DNA of 64,000 nt from Adiantum capillus-veneris (GCA_014529385.2 CM043965.1:67079690-67143689), one strand, 5' to 3'. Shown: positions 52,241 through 63,980, counted from the first letter of the stretch. Numbers and translations: made by a program. Notes: a model not told the origin generated them from the sequence alone.

Positions 52241-53390
52241 AGCCATGCAAGCAGCAGAGAGGGCCAAGAAGAAGCTCAACCAAAAAGAAAAGCTGTAAGA
52301 GCTACGAACATACCAGCTGGACCCTGATTCAGTCAAGAATGCAAAAGCGACCTATCTCTCAAAGAAACAGCTTGAAGAGCACAACACCACAGTGTTCACC
52401 GGCAGATTCAAGAGCGAGGAAGACATCAGGTAGAGCTGCAACTTCTACCCAAAGAAGTATATGATGTTGCCGCAAAGCCTGAAACCAAAGAAGCCAATAG
52501 AAGGCTAGGACTCAGAGATTTCTATGAACAAGAGTCATGTGGGGTGGACTTCCAAAAGGCTTACGAGCTTTTGTCCACGATCAAAGAAGATGGAACCGCT
52601 CAAATCTCTGACCCACAAGGTAATAAGGTTGAAGTGGTAATTACCAAGGAGATAGTGGCAGAAGCACTCAGACTGCCAACAGAAGGAATGACTATGAGGG
52701 CAAGGGATAGAAAGACGGCCGGAACTTTCACCAAACAGATTGCTGCGGCCACATTTGTAGACCTCATTCACAAACAGGTGGAAGAGCCCGCAAGGTTGTA
52801 CCACCAGCACTTCCACTTCCTTGCTAAGAGGCCGCCAAGGTATACAACACCCAATCATGTGGTTGCCACAACCTTTACGCAAGTCCTCAAATCAACGACC
52901 AGGCAACCAATTGACCACGCATAATATGTTTTGTCCACATTGAAAGGGACAAAGAAAGAAGGAAAAATCACATATCTGGGTGCACAAGAGGTTTTAACAA
53001 GGATTGCCTATCATGCCATCTGCATGGCCGACAACTTGCCACTTGCCCCAAATCAGAACACTTGGATAGTGTCAGCACAACCTTCTCCTCAAACTACAAG
53101 ATCTGCCAAGAGATCCTACAAGTCTGATGAAGAGTCTGCTGAGAGCTCGCCAAAACGGCACAGCAGTGAAAGCTCGAATAACGATGAAAGGAGAGCGTGG
53201 ATAGAAAAGATGAAGAGAAAAGCCGTGGCAGCACACCAGGAGGAACCCATACAAAAGCAAGCCAGGTTTGAACGAGAAAAACACTCTTACCAACGCAGCC
53301 ACCAAGCACAAGGGAAAGACCCGATAAAGTGGGTACCCATTGAGCTTAAAGGTGCCAGAACAAAGCATCATACCAGGAAATAAGGCTGAA
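52241..53390 (+). pseudogene. 3' accessory frame, N-terminal and middle part (C)
   Basis: Starts near 52,244 with several breaks. The open piece 52,544-52,924 has MDFQKAYELLSTIKEDG, ITKEIVAEALRLPTEG, KQIAAATFVDLIHKQ and HQHFHFLAKRPPRYTTPN. After one TAA (52,921) it continues in frame at 52,931-53,383: ITYLGAQEVLTRIAYHAICM, then Ser-rich and basic (SAKRSYKSDEESAESSPKR). The part after 52,930 is deleted in B. Function unknown. Confidence 0.65.
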
Positions 53391-53469
53391 GATCCCACCG
53401 AATTACTGGAAAAGATGTACCTAGAAGCAGAAACTTAAAAGCTGAAAGAAGCACAAGAAGCGGCAAGGA

Positions 53470-54290
53470 ATGCTAAAGAGGCGATGGAACAGCAAAAGCA
53501 AGCAGAGGAGGCCACTGCCCAAGGAGAAGCACAACATGATCAAGGTGATGTGTGTCCCCGCATCTCTTCTCCTGTTTTTGAACACCAAGATCACCCCATG
53601 CCGAGCCCACCACCATCACCAGCAGTTAGAACCACAACAACTGAGCAAACAGAGCCTGAACAGCAAAAGGCAACTGAATCTACACAAGAACAGGAAAAGG
53701 AGCACGACAAAGAGCCAGAAAGGGCAGCCAGTCCTGCACCAGAAGAGGACACCACAAAGTTTGAGCACACAAGAGAACAGGAGGCTGAGGCACCACCCTC
53801 TACCTCAACGGAAAAGGATCAACACCACAGCCACAAGGGCAACAACAACCAGCGGTCATTACGCAGCCAAAGGATACACAAGAGACTGCAGAAACATCAA
53901 ATCAACTGGCATGAAATGAAGACTGGCGACGAAGTCATCCTACAAGTTAATGAATATGCTAAGCAAAGGCAGGACATGACTGAACGACTTTGCTCTGCAG
54001 CACTTGGCCATAGCACACGGGCCAAAGAGCTAGAGATAGTGATTGACGCACTCCAAGGGGAGTTAGACGACCGACTCAATGTCATCACCGATCTACAGAG
54101 GCAAGTGTAGGAGTTGAAAGTGGAAGCTGAACAACATCAGCTCGCGAGGGATAAGCAGCAGAAAGAAATTGAGGAATTGGGTGAATTAGTTTACAAAATT
54201 GTCAAATGCATGTAAAGCAAAGGATGAGCAATTGACAAAAGTTAAAAATGAACTTCTAACCAATGCTTCCCTACAGTACCAAGAGTAAGG
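53470..54290 (+). CDS. 3' accessory frame, coiled-coil part (C)
   Basis: The main frame (53,484-54,110, 208 codons) is Gln/Glu/Pro/Thr-rich and likely disordered, then LQVNEYAKQRQDMTERLCSA and AKELEIVIDALQGELDDRLN, a coiled-coil-like helix shared with B. After a TAG at 54,108 the helix continues to about 54,220 in pieces (ARDKQQKEIEELGELV). Around 54,280 about 0.8 kb of B's sequence is missing. Confidence 0.55.
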
Positions 54291-54523
54291 ACCTGGATAG
54301 CACATGAGGCACTAACAACGAAGAGGCCAACTTGGCTGAATTACCCCAGATTGCCTGCTCCAAAAAAGGGACCACCGACTGAAGAATACATTGTGAAAAC
54401 CCTAAAAGGCGTCATGTCATTCTTTAAAAGTCTACCAGATTTGTCATGTGCAATGTTATACAAAATCTGTCGAATGTTGCTCACCTGCATCGAAGTGTTC
54501 CATGAGCCAGAGCAAGCAGGCAC
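54291..54523 (+). pseudogene. 3' accessory frame, truncated C-terminal part (C)
   Basis: Text KRPTWLNYPRLPAPKKGPPT, VKTLKGVMSFFKSLPDLSC and LTCIEVFHEPEQAGT matches B 28,610-28,820. It ends abruptly at 54,523. The remaining ~360 bp of the frame plus the PPT and LTR are absent. Confidence 0.75.
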
Positions 54524-54674
54524 CCTTTATCGCTCAACCTCTTGCACTTCAGCTAGGCTTCTCCCATCAGGTAATATAATCTCGGAGGGGAATAGATTTG
54601 AAGATTCAAGGGGTGCAGTGAATGGAGTATTCACATGCACACTCTCTAGGAGCATGGGGTCTACATTGGTAATG
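54524..54674 (-). mobile_element. A-type gag scrap
   Basis: Minus-strand text VDPMLLESVHVNTPFTAPLE and LFPSEIILPDGRSLAEVQ matches the gag N-terminal part of element A at 14,880-15,030, about 150 bp. No LTR nearby. It abuts the broken end of element C exactly and probably marks a rearrangement breakpoint. Confidence 0.85.
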
Positions 54675-56028
54675 ATCCTAAGTGTGTTCACACACATTAC
54701 TACCACATGTATATGGTAACACTCCGCTGTGGAAACCATCCCTCGCTTGTAATTGACATGGGGTGGGTAAGAAGGGATCAATCACTCGACTTTAAAAATC
54801 AAGGCATGCGAGATCCTACGTCGCACCCGTCTCGACGCCACAGAGGGGGGCGTGGGAGGGGTAATACAGTTAGGTATCATCTATTTTTCAACAACGCACC
54901 CCAAGGGGAGTTTGATAGGTCGTATACCTTAGAGGTGGAGGTGAAGGGTCAACTCTCGTTGCCACACTGAGGGGGGTTGGTTTTTGTGCGTGATGATTGA
55001 GAAGGCCACATGGACACCTGCTGAGTTGTCGATCCTTTGTTTCCCACGTGTGTCACTTAGGCTAGGTTTAGATGGGCACGCATAGATGCGTGTGTCCTCC
55101 GTGGCGCACCCCAAGTAGGCAAAATGAAAGATGTCATTCTCAATGTTTTTTGGGCGCCCCCCCCCCCCGGCCAAGAGGTGAGCCGCTGCGCGCTTTTCAG
55201 TGCAAAACACGGTGCTCCAGAGTCAAACGCGGATCAGCCTCACACGCAACCGCTGGGCTAGTGTCACCGCGGTTCGCTTTATTTCCTTTTCTGCTATTAA
55301 ACAAGAGGGCCTGAGGTGAGCAAGAGATTTCTGCAGTGCTCGTTTGAACCCGGCCTTGGACTGGAGGACAACCATCCATTGGTCGGCAAAAAGGTGCCGA
55401 GTTTCACACCCAGCACAACGCAGGAAACTAGTTTGCCTTGATTGCTTTACTGTGCACATGGTAAGAATTTAAAAAGTGATAATGATGTGGCTCTTACCTC
55501 ATGGCATAGTTTGTGTTGATGGCTCGTTAGCATATCTCCTCTCTCAACGCTTTCACCAGAAGCTCTACGACCTTGCATCGCAAATGAGATTTTGCATTAA
55601 AAGATGAATGGAGTTGAAAATTAACACATTTATAATAAAGATGGAGAGGTGAATTGCGTGCATTGCGATGCTTGTGCCCATTTAAAAAAAAAGAAAAAAC
55701 CATACGTATGTATGGTGTGGAGTTGGCACCGTTCTCCACATTTATAATAAAACCGTAGGGAACGTGCCCTTCCCCCGCCACTTTTATCCTCTTCAGTGTT
55801 GAAGGGGGACTTATGCTTCTCCTCTAGTGTTAGAGGGACTTTTTATTTATAAAAATACTCAATTGTACAAGAAAGAACTCGTTACCCATGTTTTATGAAG
55901 ACGTGTGTAATTCCAGCTTGCCATGTCGTGGTGTATTGTCCATCTATCCCTCTGTTGGCAAAACAAAATTCTTCAGATCTTGTCATCTTCATGTACAAAT
56001 GCAATCAACACATCCACGTGCCAACATT
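54675..56028. other. Unassigned region
   Basis: No gene I can support. A plus-strand frame at 54,707-54,970 (88 codons) has an Arg/Gly-rich segment RRHRGGRGRGN and the text NAPQGEFDRSYTLEVEV, which looks protein-like but is unplaced. A C-run lies at 55,156-55,168. A short palindrome CCATACGTATGTATGG lies at 55,699-55,716. The transition from retroelement to low-copy DNA lies here. Confidence 0.5.
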
Positions 56029-56440
56029 TCAAAGAAGAAGCCCATGAAGAACTTCTTGTTCTTTCATGATGACACCACATTTGGCGTACATATCAACCAA
56101 AGAACTAGCAAGCACATCTTTCTCCAATAGCCTCTGACGAACAATGCTATCAGTTCTGGCCCTGCCCTGTGGAAAAAATCTTGCAATCAATTCATTCCAA
56201 GAGTCCACACTCCAGATAGGAAGCTCCTCTTGAAGTTTTGGGGAGAAGCCCTCGCTTCGCATCTGCTGAAATAGCCTAGAGCTTTCTGGCCCTGCACTAT
56301 GGAGCAAATCCTACAATGAGGAGAGAGAACATCCCTTCCCATCTACTGAAAACAGACTAGAGTTTTTTGGCCCTGCCTTGTGGGGAAAATCTTGCAATCA
56401 GTGCATTCCAAGAGTCCACGCTATGGCATTGCCAAGCCTG
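56029..56440 (-). pseudogene. Degenerate pentatricopeptide-repeat (PPR) fragments
   Basis: Minus-strand text contains KDVLASSLVDMYAKCGVIMK, WNELIARFFPQGRA and LFQQMRSEGFSPK, characteristic of plant PLS-class PPR proteins. A second partial copy (56,330-56,440) reads SVDSWNALIARFSPQGRA. The order of pieces and repeated stretches (GGCCCTGC near 56,157, 56,298 and 56,369) indicate duplication and decay. PPR proteins bind organellar RNA. The wording resembles fern and lycophyte PPRs. Not functional. Confidence 0.7.
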
Positions 56441-57802
56441 ACATATTTTCGAACAACACCTAACTGGCAATATCGGCATGATTTTGTTTGCCTTTCGGAG
56501 CCTCTCCAACACTTCCAAGTCGGGGGCCCAAAAGGCCTAGGGCAACAACCCTAACCACCTCTTGCCGCAATTTGTGTCTTCAACAGTGTTTGTCCAGCTC
56601 TTCACTGTGCTTGCCAAGATTGTCTTGATTTCCTCACCCAACTCCTCCTTTCAACCATCACACAACAAAGCCACCAATGCATTGCCTGCATAGATGTTGA
56701 TCGCCGTCCTTATAGCATTTGCCTCACGTCCTGCTACAATAGACTGCAACTTGCAGATATCTTCTGCAGCCTACTATATCCTTGATCTATCTCCAATGGC
56801 TCACATCCACTCTCCATCCATGAAAGGATACCTTCCTCTCTGTGCAATTGGTGGCTGATCTGCGGGTGGTAGCCAAGGCCCTCATCTGGAGGAGCATCGG
56901 CGGCCGAATGGGTTCTGAGAGAAAGTCTACCAATGTATCCACCACACTGGTGCCCGTAGCAGGATCTTTGACAAGAAAGGGATATGGCCAGCTCTGCAAC
57001 GACAAACCATGGGGACAATTGTTGTCCCACCATGCCCTCGCCAACAATTCGACGTTGTTGAATGCCGCTGCTACATCCTTTCCTGCGCCATACAACATCC
57101 TTGCAAAGTCCAAAACAACGCCATTTGTGTCTCTATCCTCGCCTCCCCTACCCACAATTAATCCTGGCAATTTCATTGCTAGTATCTGCTTCCATATGTC
57201 GCCTGCCCCATTCAAATACTCCCACACCATTGCCACGACATGCTGGCTTGAACACAAATAATGAAGCAAATCCCTCTTCAATTCCTTTATAACATGCGGC
57301 CTAATGTCGCACTTGATATTGCTTGCAAGATTCGTAAAAGCGTACTCCAGAATGTCCAGCTCCGTCGCTTCGGGCAGCCTCATCTCCACAAGATGCATGC
57401 GTAGGTGCTTCTTGTTGATGATGCCCCAACATCGCCAACACCTTCACGTGTGGGAGCATCCTCCACAGTTCCGTGGCTAGATCTCTATTGCCGCCATCTG
57501 CACATTTGTTTGCACATCTCTCTATGCACACATGTCGTCATTCATTTGGTGGCCCATGCTCATAAATTCCTCCCTTGTCCATCCTTGAGAAGACATACAT
57601 GTTTTGATATATTTGATTAACAACCTTGGCAACACATCCCTACCACTTGAACTTCTGATGGGATGAATCTCATGAGGATGCATCCCTACCTTGTTGTGGT
57701 CCCGAAGCAATTGATGAAGCAATCTCCGCAGCCCCACTTGAGGCCAACATGCAATGCTCTAGAAGCTGCAACCCATTTTCGTATGGAGGAAACCCTACCC
57801 TG
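56441..57802 (-). pseudogene. Broken helical-repeat (ARM/HEAT-like) gene
   Basis: The longest piece (56,787-57,398, 203 codons) has MRLPEATELDILEYAFTNLA, VIKELKRDLLHYLCSS, VVAMVWEYLNGAG, VLDFARMLYGAGKDVAAAFN and VDTLVDFLSEPI, a helix-rich pattern like armadillo or HEAT repeats. Upstream pieces continue in other phases: LLIKYIKTCMSSQGW (57,522-57,737) and ATELWRMLPHVKVLAMLG (57,301-57,531). Downstream text continues to about 56,560 with stops. At least three breaks. I cannot assign a family; a real gene with introns is less likely because the breaks fall inside continuous text. Confidence 0.5.
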
Positions 57803-57988
57803 CTACGACGATGTAGATGATATTGCCACGACCAACAAGAACCTTGTCAATGCACTCGAGGCTTTTGTCAAATACCTTGGGTAATCACCTCTCAAGCTAT
57901 CTAACAAAGAGCTGGACAATTCATTCAAGCCTGCAGCAAATGAATACAACGACGAAGAAGCCGTTATCAAGCCAACCATCTCTGCCAT
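57803..57988 (-). pseudogene. N-terminal piece starting MAEMVGLITASSSL
   Basis: From the ATG at 57,986-57,988, 61 codons: MAEMVGLITASSSLYSFAAG, SSSLLDSLRG, ASSALTRFLLVVA, then stop. It is helical and hydrophobic. The start is reminiscent of N-terminal helical domains of some fungal-type NLR-like proteins (MAE.VGL... pattern), a weak resemblance. It lies just upstream of the helical-repeat pseudogene on the same strand and may be its first exon; a possible splice acceptor (GGTTGCAG) is near 57,765. Confidence 0.4.
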
Positions 57989-58384
57989 GTCGCTGCTTGG
58001 ATGAAGATGATGGTATTGTAGCCTTTCTTGTTGCCCTTGAGCCCTGCATATATACAATCCACACCATGCCCCAATCCAAGCTGTAGAAGGTGATGATGCA
58101 GCCCCCATGTTCTGCTACTCCTTGGAGACAAATGAAATGCTTCCATATGTCGCCCGCTCATTCAAATACTCGCACACCATCACCACGACGTGCTGGCCTG
58201 AATACATGGTTTCCATTTAGGATTTTTGTTACTCATCTCATTCTGTCTTTGCAGCATCCAAGCCCCGAGCTCACATGAACACACAGCAAGGCCACAATTG
58301 ACAAGGTATGCGACTTGAGCACTTTTCAGAGAGGGAGAAAGCGTGTGCAAGCGTGCCTATGGGCGGTGGACCTGAGCATGCACG

Positions 58385-59527
<1,143 letters not shown>

Positions 59528-60330
59528 AGATGTCAGGCGAAGGAGGAGGAGAAGCAGCGCCAGCCCTGAGGACTTCGGCACCTCATTGTCAGGAATATTA
59601 GGAAACCCTAACTTTGCAATAGCAGCAATTGAGCTGGGTAGGCAATGAAACTCCAGTTGGTGAATGTTTGTGTGCTCTAACATTATCCCGATTTGGTGTT
59701 CTTGCCGAAAAACACCCTTCACCAGAAAACAAATCGGAAAAATGTGTACCAAAACTGAAGCAACAGCTATCCAGCGTCATCTTACAGACTCTTGCAGTAT
59801 GCTCTTTGTCTTTGACGAAGCAAGAGGTCTTCAAACAGGTCTCACTCCATTCTATCAAGCTAGGAGCGCGTTAAGGCTCTTCTTTCATGACTTTGCAGAA
59901 TTTCGTGCCAACATGGCTCATCATCGGCCATCTCCAGGTTTGACTGCAGAAAAGTCTGAAAAGTGGGTGCTGTATGTTAGACCATTGTGGGCTGCAAGAT
60001 GGAGGTACAATCCCTCATTAGAAAAACTGTCTGCTTTTGCAGAGCAGAAGCTTCTTTGCACCCTGCAAGGTGATTTTGAGGGAATGGGGGTGCATGGCGC
60101 GAAGGGAAAATGACACAGAGCCAAGCCATTGCACTTTTGTCTACTGCAGTGGAGCTTTCCATATGTGCAACAAGCATGCTTGCAGAAAGGCTAGCAGCGT
60201 CACATATGAACCTGATTCTGCGTGTGGCTGAGGAGTTCAAGGAAAGAAGGATTTATGTCCGTTTGTCAGCAAAGCTTGTTCTTGCAGAAGCCTACAAATG
60301 TCTAAGAATCTTCCTTGCAGGGCATGGATG
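59528..60330 (+). pseudogene. Unrecognised host gene remnant
   Basis: A start MSGEGGGEAAPALRTSAP at 59,529 runs into another phase as SPEDFGTSLSGILGNPNFAI. Then 59,664-60,113 carries YQARSALRLFFHDFAEF, SEKWVLYVRPLWAARWRYNP and FAEQKLLCTLQGDFEG. The next frame (60,110-60,331, overlapping by 4 bases) has MTQSQAIALLSTAVELSICA and VAEEFKERRIYVRLSAKLVL. The text reads like one soluble helical protein broken by shifts, or exons. I do not recognise the family. Confidence 0.45.
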
Positions 60331-60567
60331 ACGAGCACCTTGTAGCTTACGTGACTCCGGGACCATGAGGGGATTTTGTGACCGTTCGTTCTAGTGGCTG
60401 CTGTGTGGAAAGCTCTGCGGCAGTAGACAAAAGTGCAAGAAGCTTGCTTGCAGAAAGGCTGGCAACGTCACATATGACATGATCCTTCGTCTGAATGAGT
60501 AAATCAAGGGAAGAAGGATTTATGTCGGTTTGTCAGCAAAGCCCATTCTTGCGGAAGCCTCCAAAGG
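60160..60567 (+). repeat. Degenerate tandem duplication in the gene remnant
   Basis: The segment around 60,176-60,300 (CTTGCAGAAAGGCTAGCA, GAAGGATTTATGTCCG, CAGCAAAGCTTG) recurs at about 60,446-60,567 (CTTGCAGAAAGGCTGGCA, GAAGGATTTATGTCGG, CAGCAAAGCCC), about 267 bp downstream. The second copy has stops. Confidence 0.85.
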
Positions 60568-60780
60568 TTTCGAGAAGCCAGCCACCTTGAAGCACCCGGG
60601 TGAGATGTACCTTGCAAGTTACTTTGATTCGGGGTAACCATGGAGGTTATTCATGTTCTCGAGGTCTTGGATGTAGCAAGGTAACAATCTTGATGTAGTA
60701 AAGTAATTAGGTTTTGTCTTGTATCTATTTTTTTATACTAAAATAACTTGTTTATTGGATATGTATAAAATCATCCACAG

Positions 60781-60937
60781 TTCTTGTTGACGGGTATATA
60801 TGAAGCGTCATATGATTTGAGCTTGCTTTCGTATGTCCAGGTTGCTATTCAGAGAGGAGTCAAATTACCGCTCACCATTACAGAGTTAGACAGAATCCTC
60901 CCAATGAATATTGTGTCTGCTCGAAGTTTTAGCCATG
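60781..60937 (+). CDS. Possible internal exon
   Basis: Preceded by a pyrimidine-rich stretch and TCCACAG (acceptor-like) and followed by CCATG/GTACTT (donor-like). It is open in the frame FLLTGIYEASYDLSLLSYVQ and VKLPLTITELDRILPM. About 52 codons. It may belong to the gene remnant at 59.5-60.3 kb. Splice sites are by eye only. Confidence 0.4.
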
Positions 60938-61369
60938 GTACTTGTTCCCTATGTATTTTTGTTTTACGGTCTCTTTCTCAATGTGTCTTACATCATGGAA
61001 CATAGGTGGTTCAATACCATGCTAGGGCATGTCGTGGGCTACACTTTAAAAGGTAGAAAGCTTGAGTCTCTATGTACGACACATTAATATTGTTTTGGAC
61101 ATTGTTATATTTTTGGACATAAGAAATATCACCAACTCTTTATTGTGTGTGTAAAGTTGGTTTAAGTGTGTATTGTGAAAACATTTGCTTAAGTCACGGC
61201 AAAAAGGTTCCCATTAGAAATTGCAAAGAGTTGAATATTGTCTTTTTAAATGTTTATTTTCAAATTACATGAAATTTCTAACACAGGGGGCCATATTGCC
61301 ATCGGGGATTTCTATGCTATAAAAATATATATTGTTTGAAGAAACTCTTTAATGATATGCTTATTAGTA

Positions 61370-61439
<70 letters not shown>

Positions 61440-61595
61440 TCCTCTCCCTCTCTCAAACTCCTCCTATTCACTCTCTATGTCTCTATCTCATGTTGAATGT
61501 GAAGTGGGACAAAGTGATTGGTAGGCCATTTTGGAACAATATGTATGTATCAAGTAATGTCCGGTTTGGAAGGCCTTTGGCTTTGTAGCTTCCCA

Positions 61596-61666
<71 letters not shown>

Positions 61667-62083
61667 CCCCCCCCAAAGGCGAAATGGGACAAACTCCGGT
61701 ACTTGAAATATGGTCATTTGGAATCCACTTCATACAAGGTCATACACACCAAAGAGCCAAGAATTTACAAGCTCTAAATCCAAATATTACCATTGTGTTT
61801 GCACTTCAGGAATTTTTATTATATTATATCAATGAACACAAAATTATGGGAGATGTTTTTTGTGAGCAATGACATATCAAAGCCTTATAAATACCATATT
61901 ACTTACACAAGTTTTTTTCCCACCTTATAAATACCATGTGTGTTATGGTAAGAGCGAGCAAGACCTACCAAAGATGGGTCATGCGAGCTAGTAAGAGATT
62001 AATTTTTAATGCAAATGGAGCTATGAAGCAAAAGCAATACATTATGAGACAATAACAGCACCAAGGGGTCCTCTTGTGAATGT
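60938..62083. other. Non-coding, AT-rich region with microsatellites
   Basis: No gene seen. It contains (CT)n-(TA)n at 61,370-61,437, with about 23 TA units, and (TC)n-C11 at 61,599-61,674, with about 32 TC units. Frames across these are repeat translations. Sequence between is AT-rich and unplaced. Confidence 0.8.
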
Positions 62084-62144
62084 TCTCTCTCTCTCTCTAT
62101 GTATATATATATATATATATATAAATAAAATATACACATACATA

Positions 62145-62183
<39 letters not shown>

Positions 62184-62267
62184 TTGTCTATTTGTCATCT
62201 CAATTTTCAAAGACTCTTCCCCAATCTCTCTTAGTTTGAGAGAGAGAGAGAGAGAGAGATGAAAGAG

Positions 62268-62301
<34 letters not shown>

Positions 62302-62302
62302 G
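62084..62302. repeat. Cluster of short microsatellites
   Basis: In 220 bp: (CT)n near 62,084-62,098, (TA)n 62,101-62,122, (TC)n 62,143-62,160, (AC)n 62,160-62,183, (GA)n 62,236-62,260 and (CT)n 62,271-62,301. The GA and CT tracts are mutually complementary and close enough to form a hairpin. Confidence 0.95.
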
Positions 62303-62344
62303 TGTGGTTGTTTTTTGTCTCTCTCTCACCTTCTCCCTCTCCCT

Positions 62345-62584
62345 CTCCCTACGGATGATGTAGTACTTCTTACATACACTTTAGAGGACACACAAAAGCT
62401 TATGGTTGTCCTTGAGAACTTTTGTTTGCATAGTGGGTTGATTGTGAATAAATCCAAAACAAATGTTATGCTTGTGAAGACCAACCATAAGGAGTATCCA
62501 TGCATTGTGTACAACAATGAGACACTTGAAGTTGTTGATAGCTTTAAGTACCTTGGCGTTGAAGTTTCGGCCAACTATAAGTAG
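62345..62584 (+). mobile_element. LINE-type reverse transcriptase fragment
   Basis: TDDVVLLTYTLEDTQKLMVV, then SGLIVNKSKTNVMLV and VVDSFKYLGVEVSANYK. These are the catalytic block (normally YADD..LL) and the following blocks of non-LTR retrotransposon RT. The Tyr-Ala before the two Asp is replaced, and the text upstream is CT-repeat, so the fragment starts at the catalytic motif. A stop follows at 62,582. No endonuclease or tail seen. Confidence 0.75.
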
Positions 62585-62879
62585 CATGAATGTGCTTGTG
62601 TGCGTTCCATTTGATGGCCGTGCCTCCTAGATATCTTGAGAGTGTCTTCAATACAAAAAGAGGGAATTCAGCCTTGTCCTCAGAGAAGTTGGAATGGAAG
62701 CAGAGGAAGTTTGGAGCGTTCAAATTCTCCAAGTACTGATCAAGGGAGGAATTTTTTCTCAAGTCTCCTTTACCTCGTCCATGGGGACAAAGAATGAACT
62801 TATCATCATAGACTACGAGTCATAAGAAATAAAAGCCAAGTGTTGGTATATACACATGAAAGCTCTCATACATGGAAGC

Positions 62880-63880
62880 AAAAAAATATTTACAGACGAG
62901 TATACCTTCTGATTTTCATCTTCTTCGAGTAATGCAGCATTCCATAAGTCAAGTGTACTATTGTTTGCAGAGGATGAGGATGGTGCCAATGTCGTTGATG
63001 GAGCAATTCTCCCCATCTTTGTGATTCCAAGCCTTTACTGTACTGCCCTGAACTCCGACTCTGTTGGAAGCGTTGCGGCACATGCGACTGCATCCTTGTA
63101 TATCATTGCTAGTGCCTTTGTTGGTTCGATAAACTCACCCGCTGTTACATGAGCATCCATGACAAAATACTTGTCATCGGCATGGTCGATTATACTGCTA
63201 TCCTCTTGTAGATTTTGAGCAACTATAGCAAGGCAGTACTCCTCTCTCAAGTCAAACAATTCCATGATGTCATTAAGCATTATAAAATGATGATCACCGA
63301 TGGGGTCGGTAGGGAGCACATTCGTTGGCAAAGCTCCCTCTCGCAATTGAACACCTTCTAAAACACACAAAGCACCACTTCGTGGTTGCACCAACTCGTC
63401 ACCAGCGACTGAACGGTGACTGCGATCGGCCTCCTCTGCTGTGTCCTGACGATTGTTGAGATTAACATTCAAAAAGAGTATGAACCCGGCATAGTATTTT
63501 GCAACTCAACACTTTTGATTATGTACGGGACATCTGATGTCATTCCTACGAGATTGCAGTGGCAACTTGAGGCTAGTCCTGTAGAAAATATCTTTCTTTA
63601 AACGATCAGAAATGATATTCTTCATATGAGCATATCGATAACCCCCAAACTCAAATGTGTCACTGATTGTTTGTTGCTCGTATGTCTGATGAAACTCTAC
63701 AAGGAAATGTGATGCAAAAGCCAAAAACTCTTGCAATGAGAAGGCAGGGTTGAAAATAGGCTTGAATTCTTGCTCCTGTTGCTGAAGCCCAATTCTATAG
63801 AGAAAATGGTACATCTTGTCTTTGGGTGCCTCGTGAGAACAAGGCAGCTCCTCCTCTATCTCGATCTGAAAGGGATCCAT
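62880..63880 (-). CDS. Candidate host gene, unrecognised
   Basis: The likely start is the ATG at 63,878-63,880: MDPFQIEIEEELPCSHEAPK, continuing with MYHFLYRIGLQQQEQEFKPI, FSLQEFLAFASHFLVEFHQT and FEFGGYRYAHMKNIISDRL to 63,506. A second open piece (63,035-63,472) has IGDHHFIMLNDIMELFDLRE, YCLAIVAQNLQE, YFVMDAHVTAGEFIEPTKAL and SEFRAVQ. The phase change between (about 63,475-63,560) may be an intron or a break. Acidic, helical protein. A faint resemblance of the second piece to SAC3/GANP-type helices is not enough to name it. Confidence 0.45.
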
Positions 63881-63980
63881 TTGTGGAGAGAGGTAAGAAA
63901 ACTTGGGTTCTTGGTTACGGTGAAGGTAGGAAGGCACTGGCTAACACTAGGGAGTATGAAGGGGGGATTGATGGGTCTCC

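Larger units (their letters stand above)
33545..54523 (+). mobile_element. Element C: B-family LTR retrotransposon lacking its 3' LTR
   Basis: The same order of parts as element B with a full 5' LTR, PBS, leader array, complete gag region and pol. Element D is inserted in the integrase at 44,092. The accessory frame is shortened by about 0.8 kb near 54,280 and stops at 54,523, where an A-type gag scrap begins, so the rest of the accessory frame, the PPT and the 3' LTR are gone. Frames are better kept than in B in several places. Confidence 0.9.

Noticed and set aside
55195-55460. tRNA gene or tRNA-derived SINE near 55.2-55.4 kb
   Set aside because: Text loosely like A and B boxes is present but spacing, arms and a 3' tail are lacking.
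61483-61733. Frames of alternating Arg-Glu and Leu-Ser near 61.5-61.7 kb
   Set aside because: Repeat translations of the TC tract.
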